Below are positions 12,116 to 23,623 of a stretch of 64,000 bases of DNA, one piece after another; position 1 is the stretch's first letter; the number at the start of each line of letters is the position of its first letter. The stretch is from Bryoerythrophyllum caledonicum. Its lineage: Eukaryota; Streptophyta; Bryopsida; Pottiales; Pottiaceae. Made by a program: the position numbers and the translations under genes. The DNA lies in the NCBI GenBank assembly GCA_963971425.1, contig OZ020518.1, forward strand, positions 14,886,190 through 14,950,189. The letters are read 5' to 3'. The notes under the pieces are model-generated. The model worked only from the letters and a program-made list of their open reading frames with translations. It did no database searches and was not told the DNA's origin.

Positions 12116-12890
12116 CCCGCTCACTATAGTCAATCCGGGTTCGCGGTGTCAGGGCCTGGTTTTAGGCCTGACACCGCGAAGAGCGGCCCTTCACCCCAAG
12201 CGCCTTTTCGCCTCGAAGCGCCCTTCTTCGCACGATAACGTCTACTTTCGCCCACAATTTTTTCGCACTGCCCGTATCCCTTATCGGCATTCTCGCCGAT
12301 AGCCCCTTCTCCCCCCGCCTTCTTCGGATCACCGAAAGCCCCTTCTCGCCCCGCCACGTCTACACCATAATGACCCGCCCTTCTCGGCGGCTGCGAAGGC
12401 GAAGTGCCATCCACATCGTTTGCGTTTGGTGTCGTCTTTCGCACCATCTATTGTGCCGTGTTGTACCCTGCCGGAAGGGGAGTGCTTATCTCCGCGTGAA
12501 TGGAGTTCCTCGATCTCAATCTCCCATGGAGGACAGGCCGACATTGAATTCTGGCGAGACGGCGCCACCAACCGTTGCCGATAATGGGGCAGCAGGGAAG
12601 AAGTGCAGGCGTCAAGGGAGAAAGAAACCGGCTGGCGTGCGTGAGAAGGGGGTGGAGGACCTTGATGCCGCGTTTAGGGAATTGTATCGCATGCAGACTA
12701 CCTGAAGAAACACGGTCACAAGGTTCTTCGGATGCGCGATTCATTACAGAACCCTCTTTCAGGAATTTTGACATGGAAATGTCTTAGGTGGAACATGGAG
12801 GCCGAGAATGATACGAGGTTCGTAGACGATCCGCAATCATCGAAGAGGAAGCAGTCCAAGCTTATCGCCTACATTCCCTGGGATAGGGTC
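12116..12890 (+). repeat. Left terminal inverted repeat of the MULE
   Basis: Matches the reverse complement of 21,289-21,947, with one ~100-bp block (12,743-12,840) present only in the left copy. Homology fades near 12,890, after the codons SKLIAYI of the transposase gene, so the repeat contains the transposase promoter and first coding codons. Right-end promoter activity would therefore read inward toward the protease gene. Confidence 0.88.
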
Positions 12891-15518
12891 TCGGATTTCG
12901 TGGAGGGTGAGCAGTCTGGCCGAAAGGATGTAGAGACTACCTTCATCCGCGATAAGAACGATCCCACAAATGTCGGCGAGAAGATGCACTATCGGTGGAA
13001 CTGCCACATTGAGTACCAGCGGTAAGTAAATCTCGACCTCTGATATCACAATATGCACGCTAGATCTGCTTATCGGCTGTGCCGTAATATCTCTTCAGTA
13101 CCGCACGTATCTCTAATGGTCATAGCCGATAAGCAGATGGCGTTGTCAATACGGTCCCAAAGACAATAGGGACAAAATCCAAGCTATCACGCCCGAAATG
13201 ACACCAACGCCTTCGAAATACAATCACAAAGGGAAACAACTTACTTCCGGCGCCGACCTGAAAGGCCCTCGTGCCACCGATGCGAAGGAGGGGGGGTCTA
13301 TGAAAGTGGGTTGCCAATGTCGATTCTACGTAAAGAGATACTATTTTCTCCCATATATCGCCGAGATAGGGTACTTTTGCTCGGAACATGTCAACACACA
13401 AGGCCTCATCGTCCACGATAAGGACAATGTGCAGAGGGGAAAGCTCTACTTTCGGAAGTACATGTCGGAGGAAGTAAGACTTTGGGTTCTCAGGCAATTT
13501 GAGGAGCAAATTCCAATGGCAGCTATAATACAGAAACACGAGAAGCTGGTACTGAAGGCACGGGATGAGGGCACTCTTAAGCCTTCTCGGGATTGTTTCC
13601 TTAGCATGGAGGACATCCGCTACATATGCGGAGTCCGTACGCAAGAACTTTACAAGAAACACGACAACGACACTGAGAGTGTCAGAATGTGGGTAAGAGA
13701 AAACTGAGGTACGGTTTTTTACTACCAAGACCCGGGCAACAAGGTTGACGGAGTACTGAATGCCGATAACGTACCCTTCATTATTGGGATTCGAACCCCA
13801 TTTCAGACGCACATGATGCTGAAATACAGTCACGATAACATTATTGCTATAGACGGGACATTCGCAACGAACAACAAAAAGGTACTCATACCTATACCGT
13901 GGGCCATGTAGGGTCTATCAAAAAATTATGAGCACTCACTCCCATACTGTTTAATTTCTTGCTTGCGTGTCCAGTATCCGCTCTTCACGATGATGGTATT
14001 CGACGAGTGGAGAAACGGTTTTTCAGTGGCATTTGTGATCACTGCCAAATCCAAACAAACAGATCTCGTGCCTTGGATGCGCGCTCTGAAGTAGAAGTTG
14101 GTGCAGATAAGGCCGGACTGGAGACCCCCTGCCTTTGTGCTTGACGACGCCGATAATGAGATCAACTCTCTTCGGTAAGCGATTTAGTATTCTTACGTTA
14201 TCAGGTGACAGGCCTTCGGTGAGTTGTACTTATCGACACCTTGGGTTATCGCAGGGAGGTTTGGCCGCAGTCGCATCTATTTCTATGCCTCTGGCATGTT
14301 CGTCGAGCGTGGCAAAAGAATGCAGGTGCTAAGTTGAAAGACATGGAGACGAGGGCCAGAGCCTTGCGAATTGTGGGCTCACTTATGTACGTATCGGAGA
14401 CACCTAGTGACTTCCAAGACCCTTCGGTGAGAGCTCCTGGCGATAAGGTGTGGAATTTAGTAGAGTGGGTGCGGCACGTCTACGGCGAAGCTAAGGCTCT
14501 CTTGCGAGACGCTGATGCATACTGGAAGTACTTCGACAAGGAATGGCTCCCGAAAACCAAAATGTGGGTTGTGGGAGACCGGAAAATCCCCCATGGTGGC
14601 CAGGACACCACTGCAACAATCGAATCATACCATTCTAACATGAAAGCAGTTCTCCGGCAATCCAAAAGGAAGCTTATCGGCCGAAGGATGGATTGGCTTA
14701 TTTATGAGCTCATTGGAAATGTCATCGAGAAGTATGATTACAGCCACTGGTATAAGCTGAACGGTTTTATAAAGAACAAGAGGCAGCGGCAGATCATGGT
14801 CAATGCAATCAACCAAGCAAATACAATTCCCGATAATGTGGTCACCTTGCCCGAGTGGTCGGGAGGTCCTGCATACGTTAAATCCTCGAATATGAGACAC
14901 CTTACGTATGCGGTATACAATCCATGCACCGAATGGACCGTCTGCCAATGTGTTTATTCCCAGAAAGGTAACATCTGTATGCACCAAGTTAAGGTCCTGA
15001 AAATGACAAGACCTGACGTGGCGGAGGGAAAAATTGCTAGATATCTGGGCTCCCTTCGCGGCACAATCCAAGGTGGAATGACGAATCTCCTCCGCCAAGA
15101 CAATGGTCGACACCCGAATACCAAGGGCTTCCCCGATAACGGTGTCCCCTCCGATACCGAAACCGGAGATGTAACCCCAGTGGCTTCCAACCTTCAAGAA
15201 TTAGGCGAGACATGGGTATGCGACTTTGATCGTATGCATCAGCTTGTCCTGAAGCTACTCGACAAGGCTTATCAGCAACCGTTGTTGGCAAGGCACTTGG
15301 ATGCAGCTTTGCGCAACACCGACGCCACCCTCTCAAGGTTGGAGGCTGAAATCGAAGCCGGAATGCTTCATCCACTCCAGGAGATAGCTACACCGCTCCC
15401 CACAAATGAAGACGGCCTTGGAATGAGGCTCCAAAGGTTGCATGACTTCCTGGATTCCAGAGGTTTTCGGGTGAGGTCCGTTCCAGCTAGCGAAAGACTA
15501 ACTCAAGAAACGACTTAG
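12798..15518 (+). pseudogene. MULE transposase (MURA-like, DDE plus SWIM), two in-frame stops
   Basis: Exons inferred from splice sites and frame: a first exon ending 13,021 (start uncertain; homologous coding can be traced back to an ATG near 12,500), then 13,137-13,881, 13,975-14,174 and 14,255-15,518. The protein reads through a Cys-rich N-terminal region (VGCQCRFYVKR, FCSEH) to the catalytic core: IAIDGTFATN (first Asp), YPLFTMMVFDEW, FVLDDADNE (second Asp) and LFLCLWHVRRAW, then a C-terminal SWIM finger (QCVYSQKGNICMHQ). TGA at 13,705-13,707 and TAG at 14,092-14,094 interrupt exons 2 and 3, with coding-quality sequence continuing in the same frame on both sides. Each is one C-to-T change from CGA or CAG. 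It should be inactive unless the stops are bypassed. Confidence 0.88.
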
Positions 15519-15896
15519 GTTATCGGCTCCGATGTGGTTGAGTATAAAGGGCAGAGGATTTTAGCTGCTAATCTGCGCCGATAACCATTAGTAATCTTAT
15601 CAGTGGAATACTGCCGATAAGATGCGATAAGATTAAGTTCCATGTATCTCCTGAAATTTCCAGTGAAGTGATAATTCTTTAGTTATGAAGTTAAAACTCA
15701 ACATTCAATATAATCGGCAAAGACTGGATTTTAAGTTCCGCTTACAAGCTTGAAGTGGATCTCAAATTCCGTTTATGTACGCTATCGAAAAATTTGTCAT
15801 TTACAATGAATTAAATGTACAACATCGGCATCACCATTAATCTGTACAAATTCCTGGAGTCTATCGGCTATGTACAGCATTGCCCCCCCTTATCGC
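15519..15896. other. Convergent spacer of the MULE
   Basis: AT-rich spacer between the stops of the two converging MULE genes. It is dense in the heptamer/octamer TTATCGGC or its complement GCCGATAA (for example near 15,521, 15,578, 15,612 and 15,860). No coding sequence seen. Both genes' 3' processing signals should lie here. Confidence 0.6.
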
Positions 15897-18800
15897 CTAC
15901 TTCTTCGTCTTGGTGGTGCCCTTCGGTTTTCTCGGTTTTTTCGAGTTTTTTGGTGCGGTTGACTTCTTCCGCCTTCTGAGATGAACTGGTGGGTTTGTGA
16001 GCACGTTGAAGCCCTGAAGTTCACGATTCCCCACTGTCTCCGAAATACCGAGAACTGGGACTTCTTTCTTCTTCACCGTCTCTATACCGGCTTCCACGAA
16101 AACTACGTCCGGACTTCCGCTTCCAAACTCCACCGTATCGTGTCCACATAGATTAAGGGCATCGTGGAACGGAAGCGGTGCGACAATCTCCGTGTACAAC
16201 GCTTGCATGAACCATCGGTACGCCTTCTTCCCGTCCCAGTCCAGATATTTTGTCTCCATTGTCACGGTCTTCTCCTCCGCCTCTTTGCGCCCACCACGTG
16301 CGATAAGGTACTTCCAGAAGGCCAAGCCTGCTATGAAACCACACTCCCAGCTTTCTTTTTGATTAGGCAAAGGCAACCTTATCAGCGATCGACTATGCCA
16401 TTCTCCCCAACTTTGAGATCTGATCCTCACGCCCTTCGCGTATGCCCATCCCATGTACACAAGGAAGATAAAGTTTTCCACTTCCCGACCCTTGTGCATA
16501 CCTTTCGCTGGGTCCAGGTGATACGTTCGCCTTTGCTCCACGACGAATACGCTCCAGTGACCCTTATCATGGTAAGGGACGATAAGGGTATTCGGTGACT
16601 TGATGGTGGTACGAAACGAGTGGCTGAGAAAGCTCACGATGTCATCCCAGCCCTTCTCTTCATCCACCAAATAGCATTGCAACGTCGCCGATAACCAGTT
16701 GTGCGTGTGACAATACTGGATTCGAATATGCTCCTTCGCACGGTAGACGATATGTCTAAGGAGGAAATCCAGAAATGTGCCTTCCATTTTCCGCTTGTCC
16801 TTTAGCACGCAATGCCAGTCCTGTAGTGCAAGCGAGACATCCACGGCTTGCCCTAGGTCTGGACGGAAAAACCTCATACCTCCAGTCAGGTCCTTTGGGT
16901 GAATAAAACGAGGCCTGCAATTCAGAAGAAAGGGAATGTTAGACAACAGGTGCCGATAAACAACAGGTGTCGGAGAAGACGATAACATAGACGACGACAC
17001 TCACATGAGTTTTAGGACCTCCACAATAATACCGAGGTTCTTCTCTATCGTGGATACGTCATGCTCCTCGGCTTCGTAGCAGAGCGAGGGCTCTTTCTCC
17101 CAGGAAATACAGTCTGAAGTACATACTCCGCGATTCTCCTCCAACATGCATGTATACGCCGCCTCCTATTTTGCCCTAAAACCGTTCTGAAGACGCTCTT
17201 CGAGTCCAGGATAAACCCAAATACTGGTCAATTGCGATTCCTGTGCTTCCTTGATAAAGCGCAATGCCAGTCTGATCTCCTCGGGGTCCATCTCCTTTGG
17301 AGAAGGGTTATCGGGCTCTGGCGGATGAGCAGGCTGAACGGGTCCTGGCAGAGGAGCAGGGTTATCGAGCTCTGGCTTTGGAAAAGGGTTATCGGGCTCT
17401 AGCGGAGGAGCATGGTTATCGGGATCAAAAATTAGAGCAGGGCTATCAGGATCTGGCGGAGGAGCAGGCTTAACGGATTCTGGCAGACTCGCATGGTTAT
17501 GGGGCTCTGGCGGGCTAGTAGGGTTATCGAGCCCTGGCGGAGAAACGTAATCGGACTCCAAAGAGGGAGGCTTCTCTGGGATTTGATGATTTTCTAAGGG
17601 TGTCACGCAAGGCTCCTCGGGAACCACGGGGGGACTATCAGTAGAGTCCAGGTTTTCAATACCTTGACTCGACAGAGGGAATGATAGACGTTGGGGTTGC
17701 ATGCTATACTCCGTCTCCCCCGTATCCCCGTGTACAACATGAAGACGAGGGGTGTCAAATTGAGTTAGCCCCACCGGCGACTGTGAAGACTCCGCAATGC
17801 CGAGGAAAGGGTCATTCATTGCTTGCGTCCACGAAAACTCTGTGTGAGGTGGCTTATCGGCGGGACTCACCGGTGACTTCACCGCTGTAGTAGCGGCCTC
17901 TTCCTGGAGTCTATCGGGAACACCTCCCTAAAGTATTTCATCGCTAGGCCCCTCTTGTGCTTCCTCCGTAACTTCGTCCAGACCCTTATCGGAGAATCCG
18001 TCGTCGTCGTCACTCCTCGGGTACCGATTCTGGACGCGGAATTCATTTGAGGTTCCCTTGTGCATGTGAAGAAGGGCATTTGCACCCTCGAGATCCCTTG
18101 TTCGAGTAGATGTCTCCCGCCGAATTTCGTCATGTGAAGTCACTAGATGCCCTTCTCGTCGATCTCACTCTGTCGTCACCAGACGCGACACAACGTTCTT
18201 GCAATCTGTCTGTGCAAGTTCCCTTTCGCGTGCCCAGATAGGATCTACAGTGCCTGCAAAAGGCTTATCGTTTAGACACAGGGAAATAACGGAAAAACCA
18301 AGAATGAGGAAGAAAACAGTTAGATGAATGACGGGGTTATCGGATAAATCTTACGTGGAACGAAGCCGGCATACATGAAGTCCAGATCCTCCCTCGCCAA
18401 GCAGTTCTCATCCAGGGTATCCCAGTGTTCGTAGGTACCCTTATCGGCAGCACACCACTGTCGAACAAAATCCTCGCCGTGTCCACGACAGTGCGAGCGT
18501 GGACCATTGCGATGAAGCGTAACACAAAATCTCGCCCGCCGTGCTTATTGTTGCGGAGCCGCGATAACGCCTGCATTATCGGGAGGTGCTGTTCGGATGC
18601 GTCCCTTCCGAAGAGGAAGCGACTGAGAACTTCGTACATTTGAGACGGCCCATCCCAATTTGTCTCTGGAGCGTCCACGTACATTGCAATGCTGGCAGGC
18701 CCGGGGATTACGCTAGGGTTGCACATATTTCGACCCCTGAAAAACAATGGAGTCACGTCATCCAATAAAGGACGAGAAGAGACGAAAAGGGACGATAAGA

Positions 18801-20847
18801 GACGATAAGGGACGAGAAGAGACGATAACTGTGGCGAGAAGGGAAAACTTACATCCGAGAGAGCCCGTTGCAAACGAAATAACACTTCAACAGCATAGTT
18901 GGAGCCGGCGATGGGACACGATCGATTCTGATCCGCGCTAGACGGTGCACGACCTCTCGAGCCTCGTCAATGTTGTGCGTCCACGGCATTGGGTGTAGCA
19001 ATGGTCGAAGAATTTCGTTCATCGCGCAATATCCGAAGAGGTTGTTGAAGTCCCATCGAATAGCCTCTCTCTCCACCGCCCTTTCGGCATCAAATTTCTG
19101 AATCTCGTTGGAGACTAACCTCTCCCTTAACCGCTTTGTGGTCTCCGCCTCGGTTGTATGCCTAGCTACATACTGGACGCACTCCTTCTCGTGCGTCATG
19201 TATGCCCACGTTCCCATCACTGCCTCCTTCCAAAGCTCTTGCGACGTACCGCCATTGTGATTCTTTGCCAGATTGCAAAGGGCTGTCAACTGTGGAAGCG
19301 AAACCTCGTTATCGGCGAAGCCAACCCCTTCAGAAATGCAGGCACCGAGAGCCTGGTAGAACCTGCCCTGGTGGCCTCCAGACTCCACCATACCCAAGAC
19401 GTATTTGAACAGGTCATCTTCGTGCGATAAACTGTCCACTTTGATATTGTCGAGCAGACCATGCTTGAGGAGTAGGTACAGCGGCGTTAAAGGTACCTTC
19501 CTTTCGGGGGAGAGCATCTTCTTGAAGCGGGAAAATGCGCTCAGCGTCCTCCTGCGCCTGCCGTATCATTTCGGCCCTCTTTAACTCTAAATCTTGCTCT
19601 CTTCTACCTTTGACCGGCAGAATGAGGCGCTTATCGGGATTCGCACCTTCATCAGAGCCTGCCTGAAGTATCGTGGCCATTGTGAGCGGCTGTCAAAATT
19701 CCATCTGGGCCGAGGTTATCGACGAGCCAATGTCAGAGTCGGAAGGTCTCTCGGCAATACTAGTCTCTCTCAACCGCTGTAAAGCCTTCGGGGCTCGAGG
19801 CCTTATCGCCGCAGTGGTCTCTTCCACAGACATTCCCGTAAGCCTTTTCGCCACTGCTGGGGGATTGAGAGCTTTTGTCTTCTTCGTGGACTCTTCAAAT
19901 CTTGCCTTCTTCGTGACCTCTTCAGCTTTTGCCACCTTCTTCTTCGGTACAGCCTGCTTCGCACGCTCAGACTTCTCGTGCACGATGGAGGAATCGCTCT
20001 CTCTTTTCGGCGCGAGTGCGGGCTTCCGGACCCTGGATACCGGGTTCTCGGCAGCAAAATTCCTGGAGGCATCATCTCCGGACCGAAGACCGTCCTTATC
20101 GCCGAAAACAGCTAGAGTGCCGGGGTTATTGGCCTCATGATCTGTGTTGTGATCTCCTCCCGACTCTGCCGACGAAGAAGTATCGTCACTGGACTCCGCT
20201 TTCGGGGGCGGAGGTCTTTTCCGTGAAGGCTGCGCGGTACGCTTCTGTGGACGGTTCTCCTCTGCCGCCTGTGCCACCCTCTTGCCGCGCTTATTTGGAA
20301 CTCGACTGATCAATTCCTCTTCATTATTGGCAGTCTTCCGAGGCCTCCTCTTCATGGCTATCGGCTCTATGGTGCCGAAAACCTCAATGGCTTCTTCCTC
20401 CGACCCGCAATCCCGAAGTCGTGCCATAAAGTTTGCCACATCCCTGACTCCCAAATTGGGATACGACGGCATCTTCACGTCCACCCTCCCCTTCCCTTCG
20501 CACAATGCATATTTACGGTGGAGGTTGAACTTGTGCTTCTAGTGCGTCGTGTTGCAATGTATACACAGTATCTGCTTGGGTCCGGTTTGTCCAGCCGGTA
20601 CGATGGGTGAGTCTGGTCCATGCAGCTCCAAGATAAGGGCCCTCGCCTCCATCACCTCCGAGCTATCACGCCAAATGTTGTCCTTCTCAATCACAAATAG
20701 CTGCTCGATCCTCCCCGTTTCCTCGTTGTAGGTGGGCGGAATCCCTTTTCTGTTCTCCAGCGGAATCTCATCAAATAAAGTCTTGCAGAAACACCCCGGC
20801 CGCTTCGGCATTTTTACGGTCCTGCGAGGTAGGACATTGCCGAACAT
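15897..20847 (-). pseudogene. MULE second gene: basic/proline-rich protein with C-terminal Ulp1 (C48) protease, decayed
   Basis: One minus-strand gene reconstructed from consecutive frames. The N-terminus (20,847) has a CxxC...H pattern (CIHCNTTH), then a Lys/Arg-rich disordered region (20,300-19,800). An alpha-helical region follows (19,517-18,850), an intron at about 18,742-18,855, a further exon to about 18,352, then a Pro-rich segment of repeated PEPDNP-like units (17,560-17,280). After an intron at about 16,915-17,015 comes the protease domain, with GHWSVFVV (His), YHLDPAKG (Asp) and SWECGFIAG (Cys) all intact, ending in a Lys-rich tail. In-frame stops occur at 20,539-20,541 (TAG), 19,693-19,695 (TGA), 18,165-18,167 (TGA), 17,928-17,930 (TAG) and 17,166-17,168 (TAG). 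The frame also shifts near 19,550 and 18,480. The family cleaves SUMO-like conjugates; a role in transposition is not known to me. Confidence 0.8.
18758..18835. repeat. Purine-rich GACGATAAG/GACGAGAAG tandem tract
   Basis: About eight degenerate 9-10 bp units (GACGAGAAGA, GACGATAAGG) lie inside an intron of the minus-strand MULE gene. They look like an expansion of the GATAA-type motif that is frequent in this element. Confidence 0.75.
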
Positions 20848-21288
20848 GAAACCTTATCGCCCGAAACGAGTATCGGGAACCCTAAAACCTTGAAACCCTA
20901 AACCTGGAGGCTTTGCAAAATTTCCTACGTCTTCACACAGCTTACTTTCCAACGCCCCACATTTGAAATGGAATGAAATAAGGACAGGGAACTTACCGAA
21001 AAGAAATGGAAAGAATTCATGACAGATAACTTACCGAAATGGAATGAAATAGAAAGAAAGAAGGGCAGGAAACTTACCAAAAAGATCAGTCGGCGATTTC
21101 AAGGTTTTGCAGTAGCGATCGCTGACGCAGAGCTTGGACTTCCTAGATATGTCGCTAGACGGCAAAAAACACAGTTCGAAGGTGCGGGAAATGGTGTCGC
21201 CACACGCAACTTTGCCATGACTGTATTAGGGTTTCACGTTGATGGTGATAATGAACGCCTAACCTATCCTAAACCGAGTAGCCTCCTC
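20848..21288. other. MULE upstream region of the Ulp1 gene
   Basis: Presumed promoter and leader of the minus-strand gene. It contains CCCTAAAACC, CCCTAAACC motifs near 20,880-20,905 and a duplicated GGAATGAAAT-type segment at 20,970-21,050. I see no coding sequence that I can support. Confidence 0.45.
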
Positions 21289-21947
21289 CTTCTATCCCTG
21301 AGAATGTAGGCGATAAGCTTGGATTGCTTCCTCTTTGAATCGCGCAACCGAAGAACCTTGTCACTGTGTTTCTTCGCGTAGTCTGCATGCGATACAATTC
21401 CCTAAATGCGGCATCAAGGTCCTCCACCCCCTTCTCATGCACGCCAGCCGGTTTCTTTCTCCCTTGACGCCCCCATTTCCTCCCTTCTGCCCGGTTATCA
21501 GCATCTGTTGGTGGCGCCGTCTCGCTAGAATTCCCATCACACCTGACCTGTATGGGGAGATTGAGATCAAGAAACTCCATTCACGCGCAGAAAAATACTA
21601 CCCTTCTCGCACAATGATGGTGCAAAAGACGGCGCCGTACGAAACGATGTGGATGGCACTTCGCCTTCGCAGCCACCGAGAAGGACGGGTCATTCTGGAG
21701 TACACATGGCGGGGCGAGAAGGGGCTTTCAGTGATCCGAAGAAGGCGGGGGGAGAAGGGGCTATCGGCGAGAATGCCAATAAGGGATACGGGCAGCGCGA
21801 AAAAATTGTGGGCGAAAGTGGACGTTATCGTGCGAAGAAGGGCGCTTCGAGGCGAAAAGGCACTTGGGGTGAAGGGCCGCTCTTCGCGGTGTCAGGCCTA
21901 AAACCGGGCCCTGACACCGCGAACCCGGATTGACTATAGTGACCGAG
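21289..21947 (-). repeat. Right terminal inverted repeat of the MULE
   Basis: Inverted copy of the left end. It retains a degenerate copy of the transposase 5' coding region on the minus strand (MEFLDLNLP and GVEDLDAAFRELYRMQ), matching codons in the left repeat. Confidence 0.88.
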
Positions 21948-21957
21948 GAGTTGGTGG
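21948..21957. repeat. Right target-site duplication of the MULE
   Basis: GAGTTGGTGG, identical to 12,106-12,115. Confidence 0.93.
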
Positions 21958-22071
21958 TAATGGATGGAAGAGGGTTGGAAATACCCCAAATTTATACGTG
22001 TTGGCTATGGGTTTTTATTGGTTGTGGGGGGGGCTTACCTTAGTCTCTCATGCCATGAATGTGAGAGGATG

Positions 22072-22185
22072 TTGGTTGCGACCTTGTAAACATGATAGGT
22101 TGCTGTTTGCGACCTTGTAAACATGATAGGTTGCTGTTTGCGACCTGGTAAACATGATAGGTTGCTGTTTGCGACCTTGTAACTT
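22072..22185. repeat. 31-bp minisatellite, about 3.5 units
   Basis: The unit runs GTTTGCGACC, TTGTAAACAT, GATAGGTTGCT. The copies are almost identical and contiguous, with no spacers. Confidence 0.93.
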
Positions 22186-22910
22186 GAGAATAGTACCAGA
22201 ATGAAGGGAAGTTTTTTCTACAATTGAGTCCGGTCACAAGCTTTGACAACATCCACAAGACATGTGCTTGAAAGGTCACGGAGAACGACAAAGCTAGGCA
22301 CAACAAACGAAGACCCGAGACCAATCACAAGGTCACAAAGCATGTCAGTGAAGCAACAAAAAAAAAAAAAAAAAAACCAGGCAGTCTACAAGTCCAACAT
22401 GACCTGCCTGCCATGAGTGTGAGAATGTTGGTTGGCAGCGAAAGTACTCCAATGATTCCATCACGCTTGAGAGAGCGTCAGCCTACTATCATCTGCCGCC
22501 GCTTGGCTGTCTCCAGCGCAAACTGGCGTCCCTGTGCTTCCGTGGGCTGTCATTAAAGCAGAGCAGAGCGCTTGAGTGTGCACAGAAGATCAAGGCCAGG
22601 CAATCTTGCTTCCGAATGTGGTCACAGGCAAGCAGACAAAGCGCGCAGACTGAGTTTCGCTGTGTGTGAGTTCACCCTGCATTTACAACACAAAAAGAGC
22701 AGGTCCCCGCGAGATTTGAACTTGCGTTGCGGGATTCAGAGTTCAATCGATCAGAGTTCGAGATGGACGATCGCGATTGAGTGATCGGATCTCGAGATCG
22801 ACGGTCGTGGTTGGCCGATGTTGGGAGGCGGGACCGGTTCTTTTATTTGGACTGTTGTGATGAAAATGATCATAAAACTTTTGGAGGAGGAAGTTGACAT
22901 TTGATGAAAG
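22186..22910. other. Intergenic, with poly-A and a possible tRNA-derived remnant
   Basis: A pure A run of about 19 bases sits near 22,358-22,376. On the minus strand at about 22,690-22,735 the sequence resembles the 3' half of a tRNA-Gln gene (CTCTGAATCC, then GTTCAAATC, then GGGGACCT, followed by CTTTTTG). No 5' half with a matching acceptor strand is visible, so it is at best a tRNA-derived fragment. No protein gene is seen. Confidence 0.35.
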
Positions 22911-22916
22911 AAATAG

Positions 22917-23343
22917 GAGCATCTCCACTCCTGGCGGGGAATTTTCCAACCCAAGGCGGAAAGACGCCTCCACAATACGGGACGGTTTAGGTTTTGACGT
23001 TCAAAGCCTACACCTCAGGCGGAGAAAAGATGAGTCCAAGAGTTTGACTCCAAAAGTTCATGCAGTAAAGTTCTAGACTTGCACTAAACTCCAGTTCGAC
23101 GCGGCCGTTGGAATAACCTCACGCAGCCACCGCCTATGATATGACGCCGCAGACACCAGTGTATAGCCAACAGCTAAAATTGTTGCACTCCCCTATCCAA
23201 CAAGATTTCTCTATGCGCTGCACCAAATGCTCCAAAACAAGAAATTGGTTCCCCGTTTTGAGGTCTTCGGTGCAACTTCGTATCCTTGGAAAATCTCAAA
23301 TTGGGCGATTCTTCCGGTTCTTTGTCTCGTCGTGGAGATGCTC
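22917..23343. mobile_element. MITE with GAGCATCTCCA termini (Harbinger-like), copy A
   Basis: Left end GAGCATCTCCACTCC; right end is its inverted counterpart GTGGAGATGCTC, followed by TTA. No coding capacity. The internal region is unique. Confidence 0.65.
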
Positions 23344-23346
23344 TTA

Positions 23347-23620
23347 GAGCATGGATTTGCCAAAATACCCCGGTCGAGCGTTGCAGCAAGCCCCAGGTTT
23401 GGAAGGGTGGGGGAGGGTAGGGACAAAATTAGCCCCTATTTTTATGTTGGAGGGGGGCCCTACTTGATTGAAGGGGGGCCACCGAGGGGGATTTCGGGCC
23501 GTAGGTCCTAGTTTTGGCCCAAAAAAGCCTCTAGAGCCCAGAAAGTTGAAAGGCCAAAAAAATGGACTACCCAAGGCTGAGGCTTGGTGCAACGCTGGAT
23601 GAGGGTGAATAGGAAGATCC
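23347..23620. repeat. Imperfect hairpin segment between two MITEs
   Basis: The arms AGCGTTGCAGCAAGCC (about 23,380) and GGCTTGGTGCAACGCT (about 23,581) are inverted copies. The segment starts with GAGCATGG next to a TTA, so it may be a third, decayed MITE. Confidence 0.5.
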
Positions 23621-23623
23621 TTA

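Larger units (their letters stand above)
12116..21947 (+). mobile_element. Mutator-like element with transposase and Ulp1 genes (9,832 bp)
   Basis: The ends are inverted copies (CCCGCTCACTATAGTC at the left; the complement of CTCGGTCACTATAGTC at the right, two mismatches) flanked by the exact 10-bp duplication GAGTTGGTGG. The inverted homology continues for roughly 650 bp. Inside are a plus-strand MULE transposase gene (about 12,500-15,518) and a convergent minus-strand gene ending in a C48/Ulp1-like protease (15,897-20,847). This two-gene layout is that of Ulp1-bearing (Kaonashi-type) MULEs. Both genes carry in-frame stops, so this copy looks unable to encode its own proteins, though perfect target duplications suggest an insertion that is not very old. 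It lies between the two receptor-kinase paralogues. Confidence 0.95.

Noticed and set aside
13705-14094. Stop-codon reassignment or recoding in the transposase
   Set aside because: The host genes in the window end at ordinary TAG, TAA and TGA codons, and frameshifts in the partner MULE gene show decay.
21019-21309. Plus-strand ORF of 96 codons near the right MULE end
   Set aside because: Lys-rich and low-complexity, it runs into the inverted repeat, and no homologous frame exists in the left repeat.
22072-22185. CRISPR-like array
   Set aside because: The 31-bp units are contiguous without spacers, and the context is a plant nuclear genome; it is a minisatellite.
22690-22735. tRNA-Gln gene on the minus strand
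   Set aside because: Only a 3'-half-like segment is seen; no D-arm or 5' acceptor strand pairs with it.
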